Positions 38,152 to 47,292 of a DNA stretch of 64,000 bases are shown here, piece by piece (the first letter of the stretch is position 1; each line of letters starts with the position of its first letter). The notes beneath the pieces are model-generated. The model was not told the origin of the DNA, did not search any database, and saw nothing but the letters and a program-made list of their open reading frames with translations. This stretch comes from Tannerella sp. (GTDB lineage Bacteria > Bacteroidota > Bacteroidia > Bacteroidales > Tannerellaceae). The stretch is taken from positions 1 to 64,000 of the forward strand of contig JAITVY010000026.1 in assembly GCA_031285565.1 (NCBI GenBank). The letters run 5' to 3'. A program made the translations under genes and the position numbers.

Positions 38152-38772
38152 TTAACGGATAAAATTGGTCCGTTGAGGCGGTTCTTTTTCCGGATATGGA
38201 ACCAAATCTTTTGCAACATCGAGACATCGCAGTAACCAAGCCATATTCGCGCCTAATGTCCGCATGATTTGCAGGCCTTCCAGATCCTGCTTTACTTCGT
38301 CCGGAGAATTGCCATGAACCGCGTTCCAGTATTGTGAGGACACGATCGGCATACGCGAAATGGTAAAATATTTATTTAATACATCAAATGACGTTCCGGC
38401 TCCTCCTCTCCGGCAACTAACAATTGCCGCAGCCGGTTTATAGGCAAACTTTGCACCGCCTGCATAAAACATCCGGTCTAAAAAAGCAAGTATAGAACCA
38501 TTAGGAGAGGCGTAATAGACCGGCGAACCAACCACAAATCCGTCTGCTTGTTTCAACAGATCAATACATTCATTCACCGGATCATCCGAAAACGTACAGT
38601 ACCCGGTTTCCTTACACTTTAAACAAGCAATACAGCCACGTATACCCTTATTACCAATATGGATAATCTGTGTATTTATCCCCTGTTTTTCTAACTGTCC
38701 GGCAACTTCAGAAAGTGCCGTGTATGTACATCCTTGCTTATGAGGACTTCCGTTTATTAACAATACGTTCAT
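38152..38772 (-). CDS. iron-sulfur flavoprotein (NADPH-dependent FMN reductase family)
   Basis: 206 residues from the inner ATG at 38772 (MNVLLINGSPHKQG), the usual start of this family; an ATG at 38778 would add Met-Thr. The flavodoxin-like FMN loop GSPHKQGCT is followed by the compact cluster C47-x2-C50-x2-C53-x5-C59, the pattern of iron-sulfur flavoproteins that bind a 4Fe-4S next to FMN. SPVYYASPNGSILAFLDR is the second flavin motif. These proteins act as cytoplasmic electron carriers or stress-linked reductases. The start codon directly follows a copy of the dispersed repeat. Confidence 0.85.
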   Translation of the reverse strand: MNVLLINGSPHKQGCTYTALSEVAGQLEKQGINTQIIHIGNKGIRGCIACLKCKETGYCTFSDDPVNECIDLLKQADGFVVGSPVYYASPNGSILAFLDRMFYAGGAKFAYKPAAAIVSCRRGGAGTSFDVLNKYFTISRMPIVSSQYWNAVHGNSPDEVKQDLEGLQIMRTLGANMAWLLRCLDVAKDLVPYPEKEPPQRTNFIR

Positions 38773-38776
38773 AGTC

Positions 38777-38840
38777 ATTAGTTATTTTGCGTGACTCGGC
38801 ATAATCCGAACAAGTTCGGCTTCTGCTCTCACTACTTAAA
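38777..38840 (-). repeat. dispersed MPSHxKR repeat, copy C
   Basis: Minus strand: AAGTAGTGAGAGCAGAAGC, CGAACTTGTTCG (inverted repeat), GATTATGCCGAGTCACGC, AAAATAACTAAT. Its frame reads MPSHAK and stops, and the flavoprotein ATG follows within 15 bp. It matches copy D at most positions; the CGAA/TTCG arms are kept while the loop differs. Confidence 0.7.
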
Positions 38841-39372
38841 AACAATCATAATCTTTTATCGTCTCACAAATATAGCTCTAAAGCATAAAATATCATAGCA
38901 AAACACAACGTAGTTTTTCAGCTAAACACTGTAAGGGGCCTCACGACACCTTATTTATGTATCCGTATTTATTGAATAAGTGTGCCGGCAGACATCGCAT
39001 TTTATTGCATTGATAACTTCGAAAAACTACAACAATTATTATGAAACGGCTATAGATAACCACCAAAGCACCTACTCATCAGCCAGTTATCCGCATCCTA
39101 GGTTAATATTTAAACAACAAAAAAATCAATCCATAAAAGGTTAACAATCATGCATTTCTCATGATCAAACTCGGCACTAATTCGGCATTAATTCGGCATT
39201 AAAACCGCGAACGCCGTATTATCTCAATTTGAATCCGTATTTATTCAATTTTTAACATCACTATTTTCATAACAGAAATATGAGGATGATATATGACAAG
39301 GGTCAATGAAGTACTAAATATTTCAGGTTCGGTTAGTACGCCGGCGTTTTACACAGGATGGGATAAAAAAGT
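38841..39372. other. gene-free region with short repeats
   Basis: No supported gene. It contains a direct repeat ATCCGTATTTATT(G/C)AA at 38961-38976 and 39233-39248, and three tandem 11-bp units ending in CGGCAYTAA at 39170-39202. A plus-strand frame from 39293 runs through the terminator and is not credible. Confidence 0.5.
39170..39202. repeat. three tandem 11-bp units
   Basis: Units CTCGGCACTAA, TTCGGCATTAA and TTCGGCATTAA sit head to tail. The 11-bp period is about one helical turn, which would place repeats on one face of the DNA. Confidence 0.6.
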
Positions 39373-39420
39373 CTACCCATCTATATTGCCTCGAAAGCAA
39401 TATAGATGGGTAGCTTTTTT
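39373..39420. terminator. strong bidirectional terminator
   Basis: A perfect 17-bp stem CTACCCATCTATATTGC / GCAATATAGATGGGTAG around CTCGAAA is followed by a T run on the plus strand and preceded by an A run. It lies about 70 bp beyond the end of the rhamnosidase gene, which is the likely user. A further hairpin CTGCCGGA/TCCGGCAG (39448-39470) stands between. Confidence 0.85.
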
Positions 39421-39481
39421 TCGGAAAGTTACTATTCAGGTGAAATTCTGCCGGAAGATACATCCGGCAGGTAATCGGTTA

Positions 39482-42259
39482 TCATTTTTCTGCAACCATC
39501 TCACGAAATACCGAAAAACGATACGTGCCGGAAACCACTTCAAGCTGATGGTAGCCGTCTTTCCAGCCTTTATCAGTTATCACGTTGATTTCATTCACTT
39601 TGACACCACTCTCATTTATAGTTGAAACAGCGTTGCAAGGAATATAAACTGTAGCAGTACTACCCACAGGAACAACAGCTTCCAGATAAAACCGGTCGTC
39701 ATTGCGTTGCCATGACACAGACGCATCACCATACGGAGTACGCGTAGAGTACGATGCATAAGAAATACTGTCCGGTATCACAGGACGAACAATGATATGT
39801 TTATAACCCGGTTGTTCTTCATCGGCGTTCATCCCGGCCAGTTTCCTGTAATACCAGGTTAACGCACCTCCGAACATCGGATGGTTACGTGAATTACTTC
39901 CGTCCCACTGCTCCCAGGTAGTTGTGGCCCCCTGTGCAATCCAATGTCCAAAGCCCGGAAAACTATGTTTATTCATTGCTGTATAAGCCATCTCACTTAA
40001 GCCATTCTCTGCCAACACTTCGAAAAACAACTGCGTACCGAAAATACCGGTATTCAGATGACCGTCGCGTGTTGCAATTTCAGCTTTTACTGTTTCCAAT
40101 ATTCTTTGATAATATTTTTCGGGGACACCCATCTTCAAAGCAAAGATATTACTGCCGAAATCTCCATAGGATGCTTTCTTTGCATCATAAAACTTCTTAT
40201 GAAAAGCCTGTTTTACCTCTTCAGCCAATGTATTATATCTACGTTCATCATCGGTTTGTCCCAATGCTTTTGCAGCACGAGCCGTAAAGTCGGCACAACG
40301 CCAAAGAAAATAGGTATGTACCAGTTCATCGGAAGGATTTTCGTAAGGAGGACACCAGTCGCCCAGATTCATCCAGTAAATTGGTTCACGCCCTTTCGGC
40401 GCTTTTGCAATCATGGTTCCTTCCTTTGTACGCCAGGTAAGCATATACCTGACCTGCTCTTTCATTGACTCATAATTCGTAGAAAGCATATCACGGTCTC
40501 CATAATGCACATAAAATTCCCAGGGCATAATATTCATAGCTGCTCCCCAGGCTACTCCTCCGCCACATCCGGGTTGCCACGGAGCGCCATTCGGCACGTA
40601 TCCTGTTTCCGTATTTTGCGCATCGGCAATATCGCGTATCCATTTCGTATAAAAAGCGGCAGCATCGAAGTTATGCATCACCGTCACGCAGGCAACCTGC
40701 CCGTCGCCCGTATATGCCGACCGTTCCCGGTGAGGGCAATCACTCATCACGCCACCATGCAGGTTATCCGTCAGGCTACGCCACCAGATATCGTTTATCC
40801 GGTTAAACAGATTATTAGAGCATTCAAATTTTCCTGTTGTCTCAATATCCGTATACACAGCTTCTGCCGTCAGTTTCTCAGTAGTCAGCAATCCGGGATA
40901 GTTAATAACCCGGACTTTCCGGAATACATACCATGTAAAACGCGGTGCATGTGATTCTTCTCCGCTACCCTTCATGATGTATTTATGTACACCATTATTG
41001 GGCGATTCCGAGATATATTTTACTTCGACCGTATCACCTGCATTTCCATTTAAATCATTCAATCGTACCCAACCGGATATTTCCTGTCCGAAATCCACTT
41101 CATAAGTTCCGTCATTCAGCGAAGTTATCGTAACCGGTGGAATCCGTTCATTCACCCTGTCAGGCAATGCTGTTTGGGCGCTCATAATTCCCTCGGGCGC
41201 TTTCCTTAATGCAACAGGCTCCCAACCATCTGTTCCGGACCAGTCCTTTATCTCTTTACGCCCATCATATACTTCGCCGGCATAAACACCATTCAGCACA
41301 ATCGGACTCTGTTTTGTTTCCCATGTTTCATCAGATGAAATTATATCCTGTGTTCCATCTTCATATGTAATCTGAACCTGTCCGATAAAGCGCGGAGAGC
41401 CATAGGCTTTTGTCCAGTTTATTACCGGGTTATAAAATCCATTCCCTATGATCGCACCGACAACATTCTCTCCCTGGTTCAGCATCGGAGTAATATCATA
41501 TCCCAGATATAATACACGGTATGCACGGAATTTATCATCGACCGGTATACCTGTCTTATCCAGGCCTTCACGCTTTCCGTAATTGGTCTGATTGGGCGAC
41601 AATACGTCATCTCCAACTTTCCGACCATTTACATAAAACTCAAAATACCCTAAGCCCGTCACAAATGCTTTCGCGGACTTAATCTTTTTGTCCAGCGAGA
41701 ATGTTTTACGAAGCAATGGAGCTGGAACATGCGGACGACCAGGTATATTTTCGCGCGCTTCTTCGCCTTGCCAGGGTGCACCGATCCATTTGGCTTTCCA
41801 ATCGGAAGGTTGTAATAAGCCCATACTCCAACGGGCTGTTTCGCTCCATGCAGATGGCGTATCGCCGGAATCCCACACACGTACCTGCCACCAACAGTCT
41901 TGTCCGGAAAGCAACGGTTTACCGTCATATTTGATAAGATACGACTGCTCAGAAAGTTGTTTGCCACTATCCCATAAATCGGCTTCGCCGGCAATCAATT
42001 TTTCGGCAGATGATGCTACCCGTACCTGCCAGGCTGTCTGCTGCTGACCACGAATCTCAGGATCGACCGCTTTATTAATCCACGAAAGCCGGGGATGGCT
42101 GGCATCTACAACTGCCGGATTAACCAGATACTCACATGTCAGGCGAACCGGAATAATTTGCGAAATGGACTGGGCTTGAATAACGAATGGGAATAAAAAC
42201 ATGCAACTCAACAAGCTGATTTGTTTGCATAAATAGATAGTGAGGAAGCGCTTTTTCAT
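39482..42259 (-). CDS. GH78 alpha-L-rhamnosidase
   Basis: 925 residues from the ATG at 42259 (MKKRFLTIYL); an upstream ATG (42280) would add seven residues before the basic start of the signal peptide. Signal peptide to about residue 30 (FVIQAQS). N-terminal beta domains (LTCEYLVNPAVVDASHPRLSW; WQVRVWDSGD; FYVNGRKVGDDVLSPNQTNY) are followed by an alpha/alpha toroid with MSDCPHRERSAYTGDGQ, the acidic active-site segment of GH78, and TTWEQWDG near residue 810. It cleaves terminal alpha-L-rhamnose from plant or bacterial glycans in the periplasm or at the surface. No other carbohydrate enzyme is next to it. Confidence 0.92.
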   Translation of the reverse strand: MKKRFLTIYLCKQISLLSCMFLFPFVIQAQSISQIIPVRLTCEYLVNPAVVDASHPRLSWINKAVDPEIRGQQQTAWQVRVASSAEKLIAGEADLWDSGKQLSEQSYLIKYDGKPLLSGQDCWWQVRVWDSGDTPSAWSETARWSMGLLQPSDWKAKWIGAPWQGEEARENIPGRPHVPAPLLRKTFSLDKKIKSAKAFVTGLGYFEFYVNGRKVGDDVLSPNQTNYGKREGLDKTGIPVDDKFRAYRVLYLGYDITPMLNQGENVVGAIIGNGFYNPVINWTKAYGSPRFIGQVQITYEDGTQDIISSDETWETKQSPIVLNGVYAGEVYDGRKEIKDWSGTDGWEPVALRKAPEGIMSAQTALPDRVNERIPPVTITSLNDGTYEVDFGQEISGWVRLNDLNGNAGDTVEVKYISESPNNGVHKYIMKGSGEESHAPRFTWYVFRKVRVINYPGLLTTEKLTAEAVYTDIETTGKFECSNNLFNRINDIWWRSLTDNLHGGVMSDCPHRERSAYTGDGQVACVTVMHNFDAAAFYTKWIRDIADAQNTETGYVPNGAPWQPGCGGGVAWGAAMNIMPWEFYVHYGDRDMLSTNYESMKEQVRYMLTWRTKEGTMIAKAPKGREPIYWMNLGDWCPPYENPSDELVHTYFLWRCADFTARAAKALGQTDDERRYNTLAEEVKQAFHKKFYDAKKASYGDFGSNIFALKMGVPEKYYQRILETVKAEIATRDGHLNTGIFGTQLFFEVLAENGLSEMAYTAMNKHSFPGFGHWIAQGATTTWEQWDGSNSRNHPMFGGALTWYYRKLAGMNADEEQPGYKHIIVRPVIPDSISYASYSTRTPYGDASVSWQRNDDRFYLEAVVPVGSTATVYIPCNAVSTINESGVKVNEINVITDKGWKDGYHQLEVVSGTYRFSVFREMVAEK

Positions 42260-42365
42260 AACAGTAACAGTATTATTCAATAAATTAGTTTGCTAAAATA
42301 CAAAAATCCTATGTTCGTACATATATAAAACAAACAACTTTGCATAAAAATTTATAACTTCGCAT

Positions 42366-43430
42366 ATGCGAAAGATTATCCATATCGACATGGATGCCTT
42401 TTATGCTTCGGTAGAACAGCGTGATAACGAGGCATTACGGGGAAAACCGGTTGCTGTAGGCTATTCAGAAGCCAGGGGCGTTGTTTCGGCTGCCAGCTAC
42501 GAAGCCCGCAAGTATGGCGTACGTTCAGCCATGCCCTCCCTTACAGCTAAAAACAAATGTCCGCACCTGATTTTTGTGCCTGCGCGCTTCGATGTGTATC
42601 ATGAGGTCTCCAATCAAATCAGGGAAATCTTTTTTGAATATACCGACCGGGTAGAACCGTTATCTTTAGACGAAGCCTTCCTGGACGTTACCGTCAACCA
42701 TAAGAATAATCCTTCCGCCAGTCTGATTGCAAAAGAAATCCAACAGAGAATATTCGAGAAAACAAGGTTAAGGGCATCGGCAGGAATCTCTGTCAATAAG
42801 TTCCTGGCCAAAATTGCATCCGATTACAAAAAGCCCAACGGTTTCTTTGTTATCCGTCCCGAAGAAGCCGAATCATTCGCGGAGTCGCTGAATATCGAGC
42901 GTTTTTTCGGAGTGGGCAAAGTTACGGCGCGAAAAATGCATGAAAACCGGATATATACCGGATATGATTTAAAACAACGGTCGGAGATGGAACTTGTCCG
43001 GTTATTCGGAAAGGCCGGACATACATATTATCTGAACGCACGCGGTATTGACCACAGGGAGGTTGAGCCCAACCGGATCACCAAATCAATTAGCAATGAA
43101 ACTACCTTTCTGGAAGACAAAACCGAATTTACCTTATTAAGTGTAGAATTATACCATTTGGCGAAAGAAGTGTTTGAACGGATGGAAGAAGAAAAGTTTT
43201 ACGGGAAAACGATTACAGTAAAAATAAAATATAATAATTTTAAAATCATTACCCGTAGTAAAACACTCCTTCATAAAATAAAGACTTTTGACATGTTCTG
43301 GTCTACCGCCCGCGAAATATTAAAACAGACCCATCTGGACCACCCCGTCAGACTGTTAGGATTAGGAATCAGCAACTTCAGCGACGGTTCGTCCCAACAA
43401 TATACCCAATTGGAATTAGACTTGTTTTAG
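42366..43430 (+). CDS. dinB: DNA polymerase IV
   Basis: 354 residues, normal for a Y-family DinB. Catalytic carboxylates are D8 (IHIDMDAFYASVE) and D102-E103 (LSLDEAFLDVT). The little-finger domain follows, and the protein ends in QLELDLF (348-354), a beta-clamp binding motif. It performs error-prone translesion synthesis. It is divergent from the rhamnosidase across 106 bp, with TAACTTCG (42355-42362) only 3 bp before the ATG, a possible -7 element. No LexA-type box is recognised. It is 1 bp from the following AraC gene. Confidence 0.96.
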   Translation: MRKIIHIDMDAFYASVEQRDNEALRGKPVAVGYSEARGVVSAASYEARKYGVRSAMPSLTAKNKCPHLIFVPARFDVYHEVSNQIREIFFEYTDRVEPLSLDEAFLDVTVNHKNNPSASLIAKEIQQRIFEKTRLRASAGISVNKFLAKIASDYKKPNGFFVIRPEEAESFAESLNIERFFGVGKVTARKMHENRIYTGYDLKQRSEMELVRLFGKAGHTYYLNARGIDHREVEPNRITKSISNETTFLEDKTEFTLLSVELYHLAKEVFERMEEEKFYGKTITVKIKYNNFKIITRSKTLLHKIKTFDMFWSTAREILKQTHLDHPVRLLGLGISNFSDGSSQQYTQLELDLF

Positions 43431-43431
43431 C

Positions 43432-44259
43432 ATGAAAACACTCTCACATACACTACTCAACGAACTGAAAAGCGACCGCTTTATTGAAGTCTACGAACTA
43501 CAGGATGCAAAAGATGCGGTCTTCAATAATTACCGGCGTTATAACCTGCATCAGGTTATCTGGTTTACCAGTGTAGGAAACGACAATACATATTCTCTGG
43601 ACTTCGAAGAGTATAAAATATCTGATGGTGACATTGTAGTTGTCTATCCCGGCCAGATCGTTATGCTTGATATGTGTGGTAAGGAAGGATATTTATTTGC
43701 CATTGATAATGAGAGTTTTTTTGATATCAACCAGCATCTGCAATCTGATTACCTGAACGGATACTATTCAAATGTTTTTATCAGACCTGATGCAGACACC
43801 AAAGACATCCTGAATAAGCTCATGGTTTTAATTACGGAAGAAAGCGATAGCCGGAACCGTGTAAAACTAATGAAAAGTTATATAGAGTCTTTCCTTTTTC
43901 ATTTGTCATCACTTTTCGAGAACAATGAGCGATCAGAGAAAATATCAGACAGAACCATTGTGGAAGTGTTCAGGCTGGCTGATTCTTACTTTCTAACCGA
44001 ACGCGATACAAAATTTTATGCTACTAAACTCGGACTTTCAAATAAAAGGGTTAATGAAATCTTTACAAAAGGCACCGGAAAAACCATCAAACAGTACCTT
44101 CAGGAAAGACTTGTGCTCGAAATGAAGAAAGAAATACGTCTCGACACCAGAAGTCTGAAAGAAATTGCTTTTGACCTGGGTTTCAGTGAACCGGCTTATT
44201 TCACACGTTTTTTCAAACTACATACAGGCATGACTCCCAGCGAGTTTAAAGCAAAATAG
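43432..44259 (+). CDS. AraC-family transcriptional regulator
   Basis: 275 residues. The N-terminal half is a cupin-like sensor (FEEYKISDGDIVVVYPGQIV). The C-terminal 95 residues hold the double helix-turn-helix, with LGLSNKRVNEIFTK and the second HTH signature SLKEIAFDLGFSEPAYFTRF. It starts 1 bp after dinB and precedes a drug-exporter gene on the same strand. I infer that it controls that exporter: an imperfect inverted repeat TGTTCATTTG/CAAGTGAACA (44289-44331) stands in the exporter promoter. The ligand is unknown. Confidence 0.88.
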   Translation: MKTLSHTLLNELKSDRFIEVYELQDAKDAVFNNYRRYNLHQVIWFTSVGNDNTYSLDFEEYKISDGDIVVVYPGQIVMLDMCGKEGYLFAIDNESFFDINQHLQSDYLNGYYSNVFIRPDADTKDILNKLMVLITEESDSRNRVKLMKSYIESFLFHLSSLFENNERSEKISDRTIVEVFRLADSYFLTERDTKFYATKLGLSNKRVNEIFTKGTGKTIKQYLQERLVLEMKKEIRLDTRSLKEIAFDLGFSEPAYFTRFFKLHTGMTPSEFKAK

Positions 44260-44288
44260 CAATTTGCGCTTCACTCCAACCCAAAAGA

Positions 44289-44354
44289 TGTTCATTTGTC
44301 CAAGTAATAGCAGCAAAGTTGCAAGTGAACAGCTGCGTATCCTTTTTACTTTTG
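44289..44354 (+). promoter_or_regulatory. MFS exporter promoter with candidate AraC operator
   Basis: TACTTTTG (44347-44354) is a full -7 match 18 bp before the ATG. Upstream, TGTTCATTTG (44289-44298) and CAAGTGAACA (44322-44331) form an inverted repeat matching at 9 of 10 positions, spaced about three helical turns apart centre to centre. No good -33 element is present, fitting a need for an activator. Confidence 0.5.
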
Positions 44355-44371
44355 CAGGCAAAAATATAAAA

Positions 44372-45577
44372 ATGAAAGAGTTTACGCTTACACAATGGAT
44401 CGTTATACTGATCCTCTCCCTTTTAACGGCTTTAGAGCCTTTAAGTATCGACCTTTATGTACCCGGATTTATTTTGATATCCGGCGCTTTGAATACATCG
44501 ATTGCGAATGTACAGATATCATTGTCAACCTTTTTAGCCGGATTTGCATTGGGACAGCTTTTCTGGGGACCATTAGCCGACAAAATGGGCAGGAAAAAAC
44601 CGATCCTTATATCACTGGCTATTTTCATTGCTGCCACGCTCGCCTGTATGTTGGTAAGAAACGTAGAACAACTCTGGATAGCCCGTTTTATACAGGCAAT
44701 AGGGGGTTGCGGAGGTGTAGTTATCTCACGCGCCGTAGTTACTGATTATTTTGATAAATCCAAGACGCTGAAGATATACGCTATCCTGGCACTGATTATG
44801 GGTATAGCGCCAATCATTGCACCCGTCATTGGGAATGGTATCCTTGCATTTTCCACCTGGGAGGCATTGTTTGGCGCAATCCTGGCACTGGGTGTTGCCA
44901 TGTTTATATTTACATGGTTTGGTTTACCCGAGACTCATAAGCCGGAGGTTGCTACCCATAAAGCTAAAACCAGCGTATTCGCTGATTACTGGAATATCCT
45001 TAAAGTAAAGAAATTCTTTATTTATTCGCTCATTGCCGGTATAGCGAATGGTGCCCTTATGGTGTATGTAGCTAACGGACCGTTCCTGGTCATTGAAAAA
45101 GGAGGATTGACCGGTAATGCATTCAGTATCGTTTTTGCAGTGAATGCTCTTGGCCTGATGCTGGCATCTTATTTAACAACTTACCTGCAAAAACAAATAC
45201 CGGTGGGCAAACTGGTAAAACTGGCAGTTACGTTTATGTGTATGATCAGTATTGTTCTACTCACACTGATGTATATGGAAGTAAATATTTACATCATGCT
45301 GGGAGTTTTATTCTTTTATATTTTCCCTATCGGTATACTGTTTCCTACTACGACTGAACTGGCTATTACTCCTTTTACGGAGAATAGCGGTACGGCCTCG
45401 GCCCTGTTTGGCTCTATCCAGCTATTGGTGGCTTTTATTTGTTCGATAATCTCAAATGCAATGAGTGACGGATCGGTAACCACAGTCGGGATAGCGTTCG
45501 CACTTTGCGCCTTGGCGGCATTCACTACCATCTTTGTAAAGGTTGAGCCGGGAGTAAAAACTGTTCCTCAGACATAA
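44372..45577 (+). CDS. MFS drug exporter, Bcr/CflA family
   Basis: 401 residues from the ATG at 44372 (MKEFTLTQWIV). A TTG at 44264 would add 36 unconserved residues that run through the promoter, so it is rejected. Twelve membrane helices; motif A is GPLADKMGRKKP after helix 2, and LSIDLYVPGF in helix 1 is typical of the Bcr/CflA 12-TM drug:H+ antiporters. It is an inner-membrane efflux pump, with substrates unknown (bicyclomycin, chloramphenicol and others in the family). It lies behind the AraC regulator and converges on yjbQ. Confidence 0.9.
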   Translation: MKEFTLTQWIVILILSLLTALEPLSIDLYVPGFILISGALNTSIANVQISLSTFLAGFALGQLFWGPLADKMGRKKPILISLAIFIAATLACMLVRNVEQLWIARFIQAIGGCGGVVISRAVVTDYFDKSKTLKIYAILALIMGIAPIIAPVIGNGILAFSTWEALFGAILALGVAMFIFTWFGLPETHKPEVATHKAKTSVFADYWNILKVKKFFIYSLIAGIANGALMVYVANGPFLVIEKGGLTGNAFSIVFAVNALGLMLASYLTTYLQKQIPVGKLVKLAVTFMCMISIVLLTLMYMEVNIYIMLGVLFFYIFPIGILFPTTTELAITPFTENSGTASALFGSIQLLVAFICSIISNAMSDGSVTTVGIAFALCALAAFTTIFVKVEPGVKTVPQT

Positions 45578-45579
45578 TG

Positions 45580-45990
45580 TTATTGTATTATGGTTGCTAC
45601 CATGTTCCGCCGTCCTCCTGCATATCTGAATTCGCACAAATAAATGCCCTGCCAAATGCCCAGGTTCAGACGACCATTGGTGATAGGTATAGTCAGGGAT
45701 TGGCCTACGATTGATGCTTTTATATGCGCCGGCATATCATCAGCGCCTTCATAGGTATGACGGAATTTCGGATAATTCTCAGGAACCCAGTCCGAAAAGA
45801 ATGTTTTAAAATCGGATAAAACCGTGGAGTCCGCATTTTCATTGATAGTCAATCCGGCTGAAGTATGTTTAATAAAAAGATTCAACAATCCGGTTTCGGG
45901 CAGCTTTCCGATCTCATTTAATATGTGCGGAGTAATTAAATGAAAACCATATGGATATTCCGGTAATGAGAATTCGACTTGTCGTGACAT
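45580..45990 (-). CDS. YjbQ/UPF0047 family protein
   Basis: 136 residues, the standard length. FIKHTSAGLTINENAD and GIWQGIYLCEFR are the two signature blocks of the YjbQ family, which has weak thiamine-phosphate synthase activity in vitro and an uncertain cellular role. It is cytoplasmic. It overlaps the terminal region of the convergent exporter gene with only 2 bp between stops. It lies 14 bp behind sdaA on the same strand and is probably co-transcribed. Confidence 0.92.
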   Translation of the reverse strand: MSRQVEFSLPEYPYGFHLITPHILNEIGKLPETGLLNLFIKHTSAGLTINENADSTVLSDFKTFFSDWVPENYPKFRHTYEGADDMPAHIKASIVGQSLTIPITNGRLNLGIWQGIYLCEFRYAGGRRNMVATIIQ

Positions 45991-46004
45991 ATTTAGAGGA
46001 GATA

Positions 46005-47213
46005 TTACATTTGTTGATAATCCTTTGCTAACCCGCCTTCACTTGTTTCTTTATAAAGTGAAGGCAGATCGTGTCCGGTCTGTTTCATCACTTCTATTAC
46101 CTTGTCAAATGAAACCCGGTGGATCCCATCCGAAAAAGAAGAAAAGATATTAGCATCCAAAGCCCGGGCGGCAGCATATGCATTCCGTTCGATACAAGGA
46201 ATCTGTACCAATCCGCATACAGGATCACATGTCATCCCCAGATGATGCTCCAGACCCATTTCTGCGGCATATTCAATTTGTGCAGGACTACCGCCGAATA
46301 ACTGATTGGCTGCTGCCGATGCCATTGCACAAGCAACCCCTACCTCACCCTGACAGCCTACTTCTGCTCCGGAAATGGAGGCATTATGCTTTACAATATT
46401 ACCAATTAATCCGGCTGTCGCCAATGCACGCAGAATCCGCATATCACTAAAATCGCGGCTTGTCTGGAGGTGATAAAGCACCGACGGCATCACACCGCAG
46501 GCCCCACACGTAGGAGCTGTCACGATTTTACCTCCGGAAGCATTTTCTTCACTGGCTGCCAACGCATATGCGAATACCAGCCCCCGCGATTGCAGAGATT
46601 GTTTATAGCCTGTCGCACGAATATAATAAGTCGACGCTTTCCTTCTTAAATTGAGCGGACCCGGTAACACGCCCTCAGCTTCCAGACCTCGCCGGATAGC
46701 ATCTTTCATCGTAGTCCAAACTTCTGCCAGATAATCCCATATATCCGGGTCTTCGCATTCTTTCACATACTCCCAATAACATTTTCCGGTTCGTTCACAC
46801 CAGCCTAAAATTTCAGTCATCGTATGCATCGTATATACGTCCGGTCCTTCAATAGTCTGGTCTTGTTCACCCTCCGATAATGCTCCGCCACCAATACTAT
46901 AGACTGTCCATTCGTCTGTTAACCTGTTATCAGACGAATAAGCGGCAAACTTCATTCCATTCGGATGAAAAGGAAGAAAAATCTTGGGTTCCCAGATAAT
47001 TTCTACCGGAGCTGCGGGCTCTAACGTATCTTTTATAGCTACATCCGTCATATGTCCGACGCCTGTTGCAGCCAGACTGCCATACAACGTCACCTTAAAA
47101 AGTGAAGCTTCCCGGTTACGGGACAAAAATATTTCGGATGCTTTTCTGGGTCCCATCGTATGGCTACTCGAAGGCCCCGTTCCTATGCGATATAATTCAC
47201 GAATCGTCTTCAT
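46005..47213 (-). CDS. sdaA: L-serine ammonia-lyase (fused beta-alpha)
   Basis: 402 residues, single-chain form with the beta domain first (GTGPSSSHTMGPRKAS at 12-27) and the alpha domain from about residue 210. Cysteines for the 4Fe-4S cluster are in APTCGACGVMP, MTCDPVCGLVQIPC. The enzyme turns L-serine into pyruvate and ammonia in the cytoplasm. A -7-like TAATTTCG (47243-47250, minus strand) lies 30 bp upstream. yjbQ follows closely. The length is slightly less than E. coli SdaA (454), usual for Bacteroidota. Confidence 0.95.
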   Translation of the reverse strand: MKTIRELYRIGTGPSSSHTMGPRKASEIFLSRNREASLFKVTLYGSLAATGVGHMTDVAIKDTLEPAAPVEIIWEPKIFLPFHPNGMKFAAYSSDNRLTDEWTVYSIGGGALSEGEQDQTIEGPDVYTMHTMTEILGWCERTGKCYWEYVKECEDPDIWDYLAEVWTTMKDAIRRGLEAEGVLPGPLNLRRKASTYYIRATGYKQSLQSRGLVFAYALAASEENASGGKIVTAPTCGACGVMPSVLYHLQTSRDFSDMRILRALATAGLIGNIVKHNASISGAEVGCQGEVGVACAMASAAANQLFGGSPAQIEYAAEMGLEHHLGMTCDPVCGLVQIPCIERNAYAAARALDANIFSSFSDGIHRVSFDKVIEVMKQTGHDLPSLYKETSEGGLAKDYQQM

Positions 47214-47273
47214 CTAATTTTTTATCAAGATGTTTTAGTGAACGAAATTAATCGATTTTTCTTTACAAAAAAA

Positions 47274-47292
47274 GAGAATCATTACGATTCTC
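47274..47292 (-). terminator. terminator of the mini T9SS-tail gene
   Basis: Minus strand GAGAATC-GTAAT-GATTCTC followed by seven T. It lies 169 bp beyond the stop of the gene ending at 47461 and ahead of the sdaA promoter. Confidence 0.7.

Noticed and set aside
39293-39625. A plus-strand frame of 110 codons
   Set aside because: It reads straight through the perfect 17-bp terminator and into the antisense of the rhamnosidase gene.
44264-44371. N-terminal extension of the MFS exporter from a TTG codon
   Set aside because: The extension runs through a -7 element and the candidate operator and has no membrane or family similarity; the ATG at 44372 starts the first transmembrane helix.
45573-45592. 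ACATAATGTTATTGTATTAT considered as a terminator between the exporter and yjbQ
   Set aside because: The stem is weak (CATAAT/ATTATG), lacks a T tract and overlaps coding sequence of yjbQ.
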